Assembly: GCF_009659535.1 (NCBI RefSeq)
Contig: NZ_VJZZ01000010.1
Location: 124,001-188,000 of the forward strand
DNA from: Aggregicoccus sp. 17bor-14
Lineage (GTDB): Bacteria > Myxococcota > Myxococcia > Myxococcales > Myxococcaceae
DNA: 64,000 bases
Direction of reading: 5' to 3'
Shown: one piece after another, positions 20,581-28,936 of the stretch
How positions within the stretch are numbered: the stretch's first letter is position 1
Layout of the letters: the number at the start of each line of letters is the position of its first letter
Program-made: the position numbers and the translations under genes
Notes under the pieces: generated by a model
The model's input: the letters and a program-made list of their open reading frames with translations, nothing else
Databases searched by the model: none
What the model was told of the DNA's origin: nothing

Positions 20581-21567
20581 TCACGGGCCCGCAACCCTCC
20601 ACAGCCGCCGCGCCTCCTCCGCGATGACGTCCGGGAACTCCTCCTGGAAGAAGAGCTTCCCCTCGGGCACGCGGCGAATGCCCTGCGAGCGCGGGAAGGT
20701 GCGGTCCAGGTAGTCGGCGTCCGCGAGGGAGAAGATGGTGTCGCTCGCGCCCCACACGATGCGCACGGGGACCGTGCTGCGGCGCAGCTGCGCCTCGATG
20801 CCCTCGAGAGGGTTCGGCGCCAGCGCGAGGTGGAACTGGTGGTACTGCCGCCTTCGCAAGGGCGAGCTGACGAGCGGCTGCACGTAGTACTCGATGGTCT
20901 CGTCCGCGAAGCGCGCCGGGTCGTGGAACACCGCCGCGCCGAAGGTGGAGCGCGCCAGGGCCTTGTCGCTCAGCCACTTCGCCGTGGCGTCCGCGAGCGT
21001 CCCCGCGCGCGCCATCTCGATGACGGGCTGCACGCCCTTCGGAGGGCTGTCGGGCTCCACGTCGCAGTTCGTCAGCAGCAGCGAGCGCACGCGCTCGGGG
21101 TAGCGCAGCAGGAACAGCTGCGCCACGGCGCCGCCGCTGTCGCTCGCGACGAGGTCCGCCTTCGCCACGCCGAGCGCGTCCATCAGCGCCTCGAGCATGG
21201 TGGCCTGGGCCCCGGCCGCGATCGACTGGCCTTCGGGGACCTCCGAGTATCCCAGCCCCATGAAGTCCAGTGCGATGCAGCGCCGGTGCGCGGAGAGCCG
21301 CTCGAGCGCGCCGCGCCACTGGAAGCCGTTGAGCGGGGCTCCGTGCAGGAACAGCGCAGCGGCTCCCGCGCCGCGCTCCACGTAGGCGATGCGCCCGAAG
21401 GGCAGCTTCGCGAAGCGGCGCGCCGCGCGATACCCCGCGGCATCCAGCGGCGGGAGCCGCGCTGGGCGGGGCGTGGGCGAGCGGGCGTCTGCCCAGGAGA
21501 GGAGGGGGGCTGCGGCGCTCGCCGCGAGGGCGGCGCCGGTGAGCTGCAGGAAGTCTCTTCGCTTCAT
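20581..21567 (-). CDS. Tat-exported alpha/beta hydrolase with substituted catalytic His
   Basis: A 328-residue alpha/beta hydrolase with a twin-arginine signal (KRRDFLQLTGAALAAS), related to haloalkane dehalogenases and epoxide hydrolases. The oxyanion segment is FLHGAPLNGFQWR, and the nucleophile elbow is VASDSGGAVAQ, where either Asp or the following Ser could be the nucleophile. The C-terminal motif EGKLFFQEEFPDVI aligns with the family GLHYLQEDNPDLI, putting Leu where the catalytic His should be. It may be a distinct subfamily or inactive. GGAG lies seven bases before the ATG; a longer frame exists but would bury the Tat signal. The gene is divergent from an AraC regulator. Confidence 0.87.
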   Translation of the reverse strand: MKRRDFLQLTGAALAASAAAPLLSWADARSPTPRPARLPPLDAAGYRAARRFAKLPFGRIAYVERGAGAAALFLHGAPLNGFQWRGALERLSAHRRCIALDFMGLGYSEVPEGQSIAAGAQATMLEALMDALGVAKADLVASDSGGAVAQLFLLRYPERVRSLLLTNCDVEPDSPPKGVQPVIEMARAGTLADATAKWLSDKALARSTFGAAVFHDPARFADETIEYYVQPLVSSPLRRRQYHQFHLALAPNPLEGIEAQLRRSTVPVRIVWGASDTIFSLADADYLDRTFPRSQGIRRVPEGKLFFQEEFPDVIAEEARRLWRVAGP

Positions 21568-21736
21568 CGGGAGTCTCCAGCCATCCGTGAGGGTGCACGA
21601 GAGACGGTAGGAGCGCGGCCCCGGGCCCCGCGCGCACGGGCGGCCGGCGCCGAGCACGGGCGGATGAATTCCGGTTCCATTGCGGGGGGCTCCGGAGCGG
21701 TGCAGTGTGGTGTCTCCCGCGTCCAAGGAGCGTCGG

Positions 21737-22594
21737 ATGAGCAGACCCTCTTGCTACCCCGCACCGCCCGCCGCGCTCTCGCGCGAGGGCCTGGGCGACC
21801 TGCCGGGCCTGGACGTGCTCACCTCGCCGGTGCCCTCCGGACGCTTCGACTCGCCGGTGGACGCGCGGCACGTGCTCTGCCTCCACGTGGGCGCGCCCGT
21901 TCCGGTCTCCTACCGCGCGGGCCGCGCGGAGCGGCAGGGTGTGCGGCTCCACGGTCAGTTCTGCGTCGTGCCCGGGGGCTCGAGCACCCGCTGGACCCTG
22001 TCGCAGCCCGCGACGTCCCTGCTGCTGCGGCTCTCGCCCGCGCTCCTGCGGGACACCGCGGAGGCCATGGGCGTGGGCGCGCAGGACGCCGCGCTCGTGC
22101 CCTCCATCCACATCCGCGACCCGCGCATCGAGAGCATCGGCTGGATGATGCAGGCGGAGGAGCGCGACGCGTATCCCGGCGGCCGGCTCTTCGCGGACAG
22201 CCTCGCCGCGGCGCTCGCCGCACGGCTCCTCGCGCTGCAGTCGCACGCGAGTGCTCCGCCCCCCGAGGCGCGGCGCGCCCTGCCGCCGTGGCGCCTGCGC
22301 CGCGTGCTCGAGTACGTGGAGGCGAACCTCGACCAGGACCTCACGCTCGCCGAGCTCGCGGGCGTCGCGGGCTTCAGCGCCTCGCACTTCAAGGCGCTGT
22401 TCCGCAACGCGGTGGGCAAGCCCATGCACCGCTACGTCCTGGAGCGGCGCGTGGAGCGCGCGCGGGTGCTCCTGTGCGAGGGACACAAGAGCGTCACGGA
22501 GGTCGCGCTCGAGGCGGGCTTCGCCCACCCGAGCCACCTCGCACGCTGTCTGCGGCGCGTGCTGGGCGTCACGCCTTCGCAGCTGCGGGGGTAG
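21737..22594 (+). CDS. AraC-family transcriptional regulator
   Basis: A 285-residue regulator. The N-terminal half is a cupin-like effector domain (about 1-170); the C-terminal 100 residues hold two helix-turn-helix motifs, LTLAELAGVAGFSASHFKALFR and SVTEVALEAGFAHPSHLARCLRR, ending in LGVTPSQLRG. AAGGAG lies six bases before the ATG, which rules out the longer upstream frame. Because it is divergent from the Tat-exported hydrolase gene, with about 170 shared bases, it is likely to control that gene. Confidence 0.93.
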   Translation: MSRPSCYPAPPAALSREGLGDLPGLDVLTSPVPSGRFDSPVDARHVLCLHVGAPVPVSYRAGRAERQGVRLHGQFCVVPGGSSTRWTLSQPATSLLLRLSPALLRDTAEAMGVGAQDAALVPSIHIRDPRIESIGWMMQAEERDAYPGGRLFADSLAAALAARLLALQSHASAPPPEARRALPPWRLRRVLEYVEANLDQDLTLAELAGVAGFSASHFKALFRNAVGKPMHRYVLERRVERARVLLCEGHKSVTEVALEAGFAHPSHLARCLRRVLGVTPSQLRG

Positions 22595-22607
22595 GTCGCG
22601 GCCCGCG

Positions 22608-24098
22608 CTACGGGCTCGCGGTGGTCGCAGTGCCCGCGGGCTTGCAGCGCTGCTCGTAGTCCTCGAGCCGCATCGACATCCGGGGGGCAGAGGGGTCTCC
22701 CTGCGTGATGCGGGTGAGGGCCCGCCGCTGAAGGGCCCGGGCCTCCTCGCAGTGCCCCAGCTTCGCCATCACGAGCGCGTAGGTGTCCACGACGTAGGGG
22801 TGGTGGGGCGCGAGCCGCATCGCCGTGCGCGCCGGCTCCAGTGCGCGGGCCGCGTCAGCGCCCTCGTTCGCGAAGTACCACGCGTAGCTGTTGAGCGTGT
22901 GGGGGAGCTGGGGTGCGAGCGCCAGCGCTCGAGTGAGCGCCTCCGCGCGCTCCCCGGCGGGACCATCGGCCAGCTCGAGCATGTCGGCCAGCAGCTGCCA
23001 TGCCTCCGCCTCCTGGGGGAAGTCGCGTGCGAGCTGGCGCGCCGCATCCAGGCGCTCCGCGACGGGCCGCGCGGCGGCGGCGAGCCAGCGCGTGGAGAAG
23101 CCCGCGGCGTCGTGCTGCTGCGCGAGCGCCGCCTCCTCGCGGACCCGCTGCTGGTGCGCCGCCGCGCCCTGGCCGCTCCACGCAGCGAGCTCGGCGCGCA
23201 GCCGATGCACGTCGCCATCCTCCATCCGTCGCAGCTGGGGATCCACGAACACCTCCGGCAGCTCCGTGCGCACGATGCGGTAGTCGCCCTTCATCGCGTA
23301 GGCCGCGAGCCGTTGCTGCTCCTGGTTCCAATCCACGCCGGCGAAGGTTGCCTGGAAGGCCGCATACGCCTCCTCGCCGTGGTGCAGCCGCGTGCGGAAG
23401 TCCGAGAAGCGCTGGGGCTGGGCGCTGAGCAGGTAGTGCACCCAGAGCCAGGCCGAGGCCCCCGCGTGCTCGGGCGCATGCACGCCCCAACGCCAGAGCT
23501 GCTCGATGGACAGCAGCCGGCCGTAGTCGCGCAGCGCCTTGAGCGCAGCGCGCTGGGGATCTCCGAGGGTGACGTGCCCGCCCTTCTCCAGCTGCACCGT
23601 CTGCACGTAGCGCGCGAGTCCCTCGGCGAGCCAGCGCGGCTCGGCGGGCATGGCCTGCCAGGTGAGGGGATAGGCCAGCACGTACAGCGGGCTGAGCGTG
23701 GTGCTGCTGCCCACCTCGTCCAGCCGCGCGAGCTGATCTGCCGAGAGCAGCAGCTCTGCACCGTCCAGGGTGACGCGGCCCGCCCACAGCGCGCGCCGAC
23801 CGATCAGCGTCTGGAGCGCCCTCGAGTCCTGCAGCAGGACCACGTCGGTGGTGCCCGGCGGGTCGAAGTGCTGCACCCAGTCCAGCAGGACGGCGCGCCG
23901 GTAGCGCTCGAGCTGCACGAGCGCGCGAGCGGCCTCCTGCGACTCCAGATCCGTGCGCAGCCGGAAGTGCTCGCTGCGCAGCTCGCGCCAGGTCGCGCCG
24001 TGCTCGGCGGGACAGGTGGTGCTCGAACGGGTGGCAGCGCAGCCTGCGAAGAGGGCGCAGCACAGGAAGAGGGCCAGGGAGAGCCGCAGCGGGTGCAT
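22608..24098 (-). CDS. TPR lipoprotein resembling an inactivated gluzincin metalloprotease
   Basis: A 496-residue lipoprotein (signal peptide with lipobox FAGC, Cys20). The middle part follows the peptidase MA-like/DUF1570 plan: a strand-rich lead, then a helix that in active members carries HELTH, and then WLAEGLARYVQ, the second-helix Glu motif. Here the zinc-binding sequence is replaced by AYPLTWQ, so both His ligands and the catalytic Glu are missing. The C-terminal 200 residues are TPR-like, with repeated helical pairs such as LPHTLNSYAWYFANEGADAARALEPA. It is probably a non-catalytic binding or scaffold protein at the cell envelope. It ends 14 bases from the convergent AraC gene and is divergent from a methyltransferase. 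Confidence 0.83.
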   Translation of the reverse strand: MHPLRLSLALFLCCALFAGCAATRSSTTCPAEHGATWRELRSEHFRLRTDLESQEAARALVQLERYRRAVLLDWVQHFDPPGTTDVVLLQDSRALQTLIGRRALWAGRVTLDGAELLLSADQLARLDEVGSSTTLSPLYVLAYPLTWQAMPAEPRWLAEGLARYVQTVQLEKGGHVTLGDPQRAALKALRDYGRLLSIEQLWRWGVHAPEHAGASAWLWVHYLLSAQPQRFSDFRTRLHHGEEAYAAFQATFAGVDWNQEQQRLAAYAMKGDYRIVRTELPEVFVDPQLRRMEDGDVHRLRAELAAWSGQGAAAHQQRVREEAALAQQHDAAGFSTRWLAAAARPVAERLDAARQLARDFPQEAEAWQLLADMLELADGPAGERAEALTRALALAPQLPHTLNSYAWYFANEGADAARALEPARTAMRLAPHHPYVVDTYALVMAKLGHCEEARALQRRALTRITQGDPSAPRMSMRLEDYEQRCKPAGTATTASP

Positions 24099-24196
24099 CC
24101 CCCACTCGTAGCATGCCGTGCACGCGCGCCGCACCCCGCGGCCTGCGGGGTCCCTGCCCACCCACGGGCGCTGCAATGCCGTAGGCTCCAAGGCCC

Positions 24197-25141
24197 ATGC
24201 GCTTTCACGCGGAGCCCCTCGCCCTCATCGTGCGCCACCTGCGCGAGGCGCTCGCGCGCGGCGAGCCCCGGGTGCTCATCGAGGTGCCCGACCCGGACCT
24301 CGGCCGCGGCCTCTACGCCGGCGAACGCACAGGCCCGCAGGGGGAGCTCGTCGCGCGCTCGCTGCGCGCATGGGTGGACCTCGCGGAAGGCCTGGGCTGC
24401 CGGCTCCTCACCCCGCGCGCCCTGGACGCGACTCACGTGCGCCTCACCTTCGAGCGGCTCGGCGCGGAGGCGGCCTTCCACGGCGGGGGCGAGGCGGGGC
24501 CGCGCCACGAGCGCTATGGCGCCGCGTCCGCCTTCGCGCGGGTGCAGAAGCTCGAGGAGCCGGGCTTCCTGCTGCCGCTGCTGGAAGCGCTCGGGCGCGT
24601 GCGGCTGCGGCCGGGCGCGCGCGTGCTGGACCTGGGCGTGAACCGCGGCGACGAGCTCGCGGCCTTCTCCTGGCTCGAGCCCGCGCGCGAGGACCTCGCC
24701 TTCGTGGGCGTGGACCACAGCGCGAGCGCGCTCGCGGAGGCCCGCGCGCGCTTCCCCGACCCGCGCCACCTCTTCCTCGACGTGGACCTCGCGCACCTGC
24801 CCGCGTCCCTCGGCCGCTTCGACCTGGTGCTCTCGGTGGGCACGCTGCAGAGCCCCGGGCTGGACGGGCAGGCGCTGCTGCGCCGCCTGGTGCAGCAGCA
24901 CGTCGAGCCGGCGTGCGCCCTGGTGCTGGGCCTGCCCAACTCGCGCTTTCGCGATGGAGAGGTGGTCTACGGGACGCGGGTGAGGAACCTGCGCGAGCCG
25001 GACCTCTCGCTGCTGGCGAAGGATCTCGCCTTCTACCGGCGCTACCTGCACCAGCACGGCTTTCGCACCTTCCTCGGTGGCAAGTACGACCTGTTGCTCA
25101 CGGCGGTGCGCGGGGCAGGAGAGGAGGGCAGGGCGCCGTAG
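24197..25141 (+). CDS. Class I SAM-dependent methyltransferase
   Basis: A 314-residue protein whose second half is a Rossmann-like methyltransferase: motif I VLDLGVNRGDEL (about 140-152), the acidic residue after beta-2 in VGVDHSASAL, and motif IV-like FDLVLSVGTLQS. The first 110 residues are an unusual N-terminal extension with LIVRHLREAL and an alternating charged pattern; they may recognise the substrate. The substrate is unknown. The gene starts about 100 bases from the divergent TPR lipoprotein. Confidence 0.85.
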   Translation: MRFHAEPLALIVRHLREALARGEPRVLIEVPDPDLGRGLYAGERTGPQGELVARSLRAWVDLAEGLGCRLLTPRALDATHVRLTFERLGAEAAFHGGGEAGPRHERYGAASAFARVQKLEEPGFLLPLLEALGRVRLRPGARVLDLGVNRGDELAAFSWLEPAREDLAFVGVDHSASALAEARARFPDPRHLFLDVDLAHLPASLGRFDLVLSVGTLQSPGLDGQALLRRLVQQHVEPACALVLGLPNSRFRDGEVVYGTRVRNLREPDLSLLAKDLAFYRRYLHQHGFRTFLGGKYDLLLTAVRGAGEEGRAP

Positions 25142-25253
25142 ACGGAGAGGGGCGCTCGGGCACCCTCGCCCTGCGGGCAGGCAGCCGGGTGCAGAACGCC
25201 GCGCGGCTCACGGGACGGCGCGTTAGTGGGCAAGGTTCGCCAAGGAGAGGCAC

Positions 25254-25754
25254 GTGTTTCGAATCGAGAGTGACCAAGCGCTGGTGCAGGCCTTCCGGCC
25301 GAGGGACCGCCGGCTCATCGAGATGCCTGCCGAGGTGCGCTTCCCGCACTTCGTGCGCGACTACCTCGTCTGGACGGAGACGAGCGGCGCGCGCGTGTAC
25401 CTCGTGTTCGGCGCGCCCGGCACGCGCAAGCCCGTGGGCGTCATCTTCCGCCGCGAGGTGCAGCCGAGCCAGGAGCCGGGCGCGAACATGTGCGACTGGT
25501 GCCACACCTTCGGCTCCAACCTGGAGGTGGGGCTGCTCACGGTGGACGTGACCAACCGGCGGCGCGCGGGCATGTACCTGTGCCGCGACCTGCGCTGCAA
25601 GGAGAAGGTCGAGGACGCGGCGGACCGCGCGGGGCGCCACCCTCTCGAGGCCTTCCAGCGCCTCAACGAGCGCATCTTCCACTTCGCCCAGGAGGTGCTG
25701 GGCATCCCCGCGGGCGGCGTCTCCGCTCAGCTCGCGCCCAGCGTGGGCCAGTAG
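25254..25754 (+). CDS. FBP-domain (EF-G-binding, FusB-like) zinc-finger protein
   Basis: A 166-residue cytoplasmic protein with the treble-clef zinc finger found at the C-terminus of elongation factor G-binding proteins: CDWCHTFG at about 79-86 and CRDLRC at about 109-114 provide four Cys ligands. FusB-type members bind EF-G and help release it from the ribosome, including in the presence of fusidic acid; the role in this organism is inferred. The start is GTG with AAGGAGAGG close upstream. The last 28 bases overlap the end of the convergent deacetylase gene. Confidence 0.85.
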   Translation: MFRIESDQALVQAFRPRDRRLIEMPAEVRFPHFVRDYLVWTETSGARVYLVFGAPGTRKPVGVIFRREVQPSQEPGANMCDWCHTFGSNLEVGLLTVDVTNRRRAGMYLCRDLRCKEKVEDAADRAGRHPLEAFQRLNERIFHFAQEVLGIPAGGVSAQLAPSVGQ

Positions 25755-26758
25755 GGGCGCAGCGCCGCGCGGGACTCCGCGAGCGCCGCCGCGGCCGCGC
25801 GCGACACGCCGTCCGGAAAGCCGTCCCCGCGCCCCGTGAGCACCTCGAGGCAGGCGTGCACGCTGCGCGCGAGGCCCGAGAGGCTGTAGCCGCCCTCCAG
25901 CAGCAGCACCAGCTTCCCGTCGCACAGCTCCTCGGCGAGCGCGCGCGCACTCGCGCACATGGCTGCGAAGCCGCGCTCGGTCACCACCATCCCACCCAGC
26001 GGATCGTCCTCGTGCGGGTCGAAGCCCGCGCTCACCAGCACCAGCTGGGGCCGGAAGGCCTGCGCCACGGGCAGCAGCAGGCCGTGGAACACCGCGCCGT
26101 AGTCCGCGTCCGTGCAGCCCGGGGGCAGGCCGCAGTTGACGGTGAAGCCCTGGCCCGCACCCGCGCCCACCTCCCACGGCGCGCCCGTGCCCGGGTAGTA
26201 GGGGAACTGGTGCACGGACTGGTAGAGCACGTCGCGGCGGTCCCAGAAGCAGGCCTGGGTGCCGTTGCCGTGGTGCACGTCCCAGTCGAGCACCAGCACG
26301 CGCTCGGCGCCGAGCCGGCGCGCGGCCTCGGCCGCCACCGCCACGTTGTTGAGGAGGCAGAAGCCCATGGCGCGGCCCGGCTCCGCGTGGTGGCCGGGCG
26401 GGCGCACCAAGGCGAAGGCGTTGCGCGCGCGGCCCTGGAGCACCGCCTCGACCGCGCCCACGGCGGCGCCGGCGGCGAGCACCGCGGCGTCGTAGCTGTC
26501 CGGGCACATCCCGGTGTCCGGGTCCAGCTGGGCGCTGCGGCCGCGCAGCCCGGCGAGCGCCTGCAGCAGCGCGGGCGCGTGCGCAGCCTGCAGCTCGGCG
26601 GGGAGCGCCGGGCGCGGCGCCTCCAGCACCAGCCCCTGCACGGGGGCGCGCGCGAGCAGCGCGTGGATGCTCTCCAGGCGCGCCGGGCACTCGGGGTGGC
26701 CGCGACCCGGGTCGTGGCGGGCGAAGAGGGGGTCGGAGAGGAGCAGGGTGTGGGGCAT
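25727..26758 (-). CDS. Histone deacetylase-superfamily hydrolase (AcuC/HDAC-like)
   Basis: A 343-residue zinc-dependent deacetylase. Signature motifs: RPPGHHAEP (catalytic His pair), LDWDVHHGNGTQ (zinc Asp/His), SAGFDPHEDDPLGG (zinc Asp) and LEGGYSL (catalytic Tyr). All expected active-site residues are present, so it is probably active on acetyl-lysine, acetylpolyamines or similar acetylated amines; bacterial members have varied substrates. The ATG follows GGTGAG. It is divergent from the chemoreceptor gene, with about 80 bases between them. Confidence 0.95.
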   Translation of the reverse strand: MPHTLLLSDPLFARHDPGRGHPECPARLESIHALLARAPVQGLVLEAPRPALPAELQAAHAPALLQALAGLRGRSAQLDPDTGMCPDSYDAAVLAAGAAVGAVEAVLQGRARNAFALVRPPGHHAEPGRAMGFCLLNNVAVAAEAARRLGAERVLVLDWDVHHGNGTQACFWDRRDVLYQSVHQFPYYPGTGAPWEVGAGAGQGFTVNCGLPPGCTDADYGAVFHGLLLPVAQAFRPQLVLVSAGFDPHEDDPLGGMVVTERGFAAMCASARALAEELCDGKLVLLLEGGYSLSGLARSVHACLEVLTGRGDGFPDGVSRAAAAALAESRAALRPYWPTLGAS

Positions 26759-26800
26759 GGGGCTCACCGGAGGATAGAACAGGGGAGGGGACCCGCTTTC

Positions 26801-26830
26801 TTGCCCTCGCGGGTGCTTGCTTCCTACAGT
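26801..26830 (+). promoter_or_regulatory. Candidate sigma-A promoter of the chemoreceptor gene
   Basis: TTGCCC and TACAGT are separated by 18 bases. Transcription would begin about 10 bases before the proposed TTG start codon, giving a nearly leaderless mRNA. The same hexamer pattern (TTGCAC-N18-TACAGT) occurs upstream of the dockerin/cohesin unit. Confidence 0.5.
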
Positions 26831-26839
26831 CCGTGGGCT

Positions 26840-28921
26840 TTGTCGCGTCGACTGCTCAATCCCGGTCTCCGGGGCGCCATCTTCGGGGCGTTCTCGCTCG
26901 CCCTCGTGCTCGTGCTGGGCGCCCTCTTCCTGTACATCCCGGCCCAGGTGGAGCAGTTCCTCCAGGATCGGCAGGTGGCGCATGCGCGCGCCAAGGCCCA
27001 GGAGGCCGTGCGCGCGTTCGCCGGACGCCCTCCGGACGGACGCACCGCCGCGCTGCTCGACGAGATGATCGCGGGCGACGAGGACCTGGACTTCCTCGCG
27101 CTGCTCTCGCCGGACGGCCGGGTGCTCGTGCGCACGCGCCGCGGGCCCGCGGACGTGCCCGACCAGCTCGAGCAGGTGCGCCTGCAGCGCTTCCCGCGCA
27201 CGCTGCCCCAGCGCGGCGCGCCGCGCGTCGTGACCGAGCCGCTCACGGGCACCGACGCCGCGGATGCGGCAGGTGCGGCGGCCCCCGGCGGGGTGGGCTA
27301 CCTCTCGGTGGGCGTGGACCACGGGGCGCTGTCCGGAGTGCTCGGAAGCCTGCGCACGGTGGTATTCGTGGCCTTCATCGTGGGGCTCGCGCTCACGCTG
27401 CTGCTGGTCTTCCTGCTCAGCCGCGCCTTCATCCTCGAGCCGCTGGACAAGATGATGATGGTGGCGCGCAAGCTGTCGGAGGCGGACCTCACCAGCCGCG
27501 TGGACGCGGACAGCGACGACGAGCTGGGCGCGCTCGCCGAGGCGCTCAACCGCATCGGGCAGAGCCTGCGCGACACGCTGGGCCGCGTGCGCGGCGTGAG
27601 CGAGGGCGTGGCCGGGGTCATCGAGCAGCTGAGCCGCACCGGCAACACGGTGTCCAGCGGCGCCGGCACCATCCAGGCACGCGTGGAGGAGACCAGCACC
27701 TCCATGGTGGAGATGATGGCCTCCCTGCGCGGCATCGCGGACAACGTGGAGGTGCTCTACCAGAGCGCCGAGGAGAGCAGCTCCTCCATCATCCAGATGG
27801 CGGCCACCAACGACCAGGTGGCGGAGAACGTCCAGGCCATGGCCGCGAGCGTGGAGGAGACCACCAGCGCCATCGAGGAGATGATCTTCAGCATCAAGGA
27901 GGTCGCGAAGAACATCGAGGAGCTCTACACCTCGACCGAGGAGACCAGCGCCTCCATCAGCCAGATGGACGCCTCCATCGGGCAGGTGGGCGCCAACGCG
28001 GACGAGACGGCGCGCCTCTCCGAGCAGGTGAAGGAGGACGCGCAGACGGGCGTGGAGGCGCTGCAGAAGACGCTCACCGGCATCGACCGCATCAAGGACA
28101 CGAGCCGCACCGCCTCCAGCGTCATCGAGAGCCTGGGCAAGCGCATCAGCGCCATCGGCAACATCCTCAACGTCATCGACGACGTGGCCGAGCAGACGAA
28201 CCTGCTCGCGCTCAACGCGGCCATCATCGCCGCGCAGGCGGGCGAGCACGGCAAGGGCTTCGCCGTGGTGGCAGAGGAGATCAAGGACCTCGCCGAGCGC
28301 ACCGGCGCCTCCACCAAGGAGATCGCCGAGCTCATCCGCGGCGTGCAGGAGGAGAGCCGCAACGCGGTGAGCGTGATGAACCAGGGCGTGAAGAACGTGG
28401 AGGAGGGCGTGAAGCTGGGCCGCGAGGCGGAAGGGGCGCTGCGCAAGATCAACGAGAGCGCGCAGAAGAGCACCCAGATGGTGAAGGCCATCGCCAACGC
28501 CACCGTGGAGCAGGCGCGCGGCAGCAAGCAGGTGACGGCCGCCATCCAGCGCATCGCGGAGACCGTGCAGCAGATCTCCACCGCCTCCAACGAGCAGGCC
28601 AAGGGCGGCGAGCAGATCATGAAGAGCGCGGAGCGGATGAAGAGCATCACCGCGCACGTGCAGCGCAGCAGCCAGGAGCAGGCGCACGGCAGCAAGCAGA
28701 TCACCCGCTCCATCGCCAACATCAACGAGATGGTGACGCACCTCAACCGCGCCCAGAAGGAGCAGACCGAGGGCAGCGGCCAGGTGCTCAAGGCGGTGGA
28801 GGCCATCAAGGGCGTGAGCGAGCACCAGACGCGCAGCGTGCGCCAGCTCGAGGAGGCCATCGACGGCCTGCAGAAGCAGGCCGAAGTGCTGCGCGCCGAG
28901 GTGCGCCGCTTCCGCGTGTAG
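26840..28921 (+). CDS. Methyl-accepting chemotaxis protein (transmembrane, HAMP)
   Basis: A 693-residue chemoreceptor: first membrane helix IFGAFSLALVLVLGALFLYI (about 12-32), a short periplasmic domain of about 135 residues, second helix VVFVAFIVGLALTLLLVFLL (about 174-193), a HAMP linker, and a long coiled-coil signalling domain. The hairpin tip is EQTNLLALNAAIIAAQAGEHGKGF; the residues equivalent to Tsr Glu385 and Arg388 are Ile and Gln. After the tip the helix runs to the end, with no C-terminal NWETF-like tether. The start is uncertain: TTG is chosen because a promoter abuts it and the first helix begins soon after; an in-frame GTG 27 bases upstream is the alternative. No che genes are adjacent. 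Confidence 0.93.
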   Translation: MSRRLLNPGLRGAIFGAFSLALVLVLGALFLYIPAQVEQFLQDRQVAHARAKAQEAVRAFAGRPPDGRTAALLDEMIAGDEDLDFLALLSPDGRVLVRTRRGPADVPDQLEQVRLQRFPRTLPQRGAPRVVTEPLTGTDAADAAGAAAPGGVGYLSVGVDHGALSGVLGSLRTVVFVAFIVGLALTLLLVFLLSRAFILEPLDKMMMVARKLSEADLTSRVDADSDDELGALAEALNRIGQSLRDTLGRVRGVSEGVAGVIEQLSRTGNTVSSGAGTIQARVEETSTSMVEMMASLRGIADNVEVLYQSAEESSSSIIQMAATNDQVAENVQAMAASVEETTSAIEEMIFSIKEVAKNIEELYTSTEETSASISQMDASIGQVGANADETARLSEQVKEDAQTGVEALQKTLTGIDRIKDTSRTASSVIESLGKRISAIGNILNVIDDVAEQTNLLALNAAIIAAQAGEHGKGFAVVAEEIKDLAERTGASTKEIAELIRGVQEESRNAVSVMNQGVKNVEEGVKLGREAEGALRKINESAQKSTQMVKAIANATVEQARGSKQVTAAIQRIAETVQQISTASNEQAKGGEQIMKSAERMKSITAHVQRSSQEQAHGSKQITRSIANINEMVTHLNRAQKEQTEGSGQVLKAVEAIKGVSEHQTRSVRQLEEAIDGLQKQAEVLRAEVRRFRV

Positions 28922-28936
28922 CGCCGGCGCCCCGAC

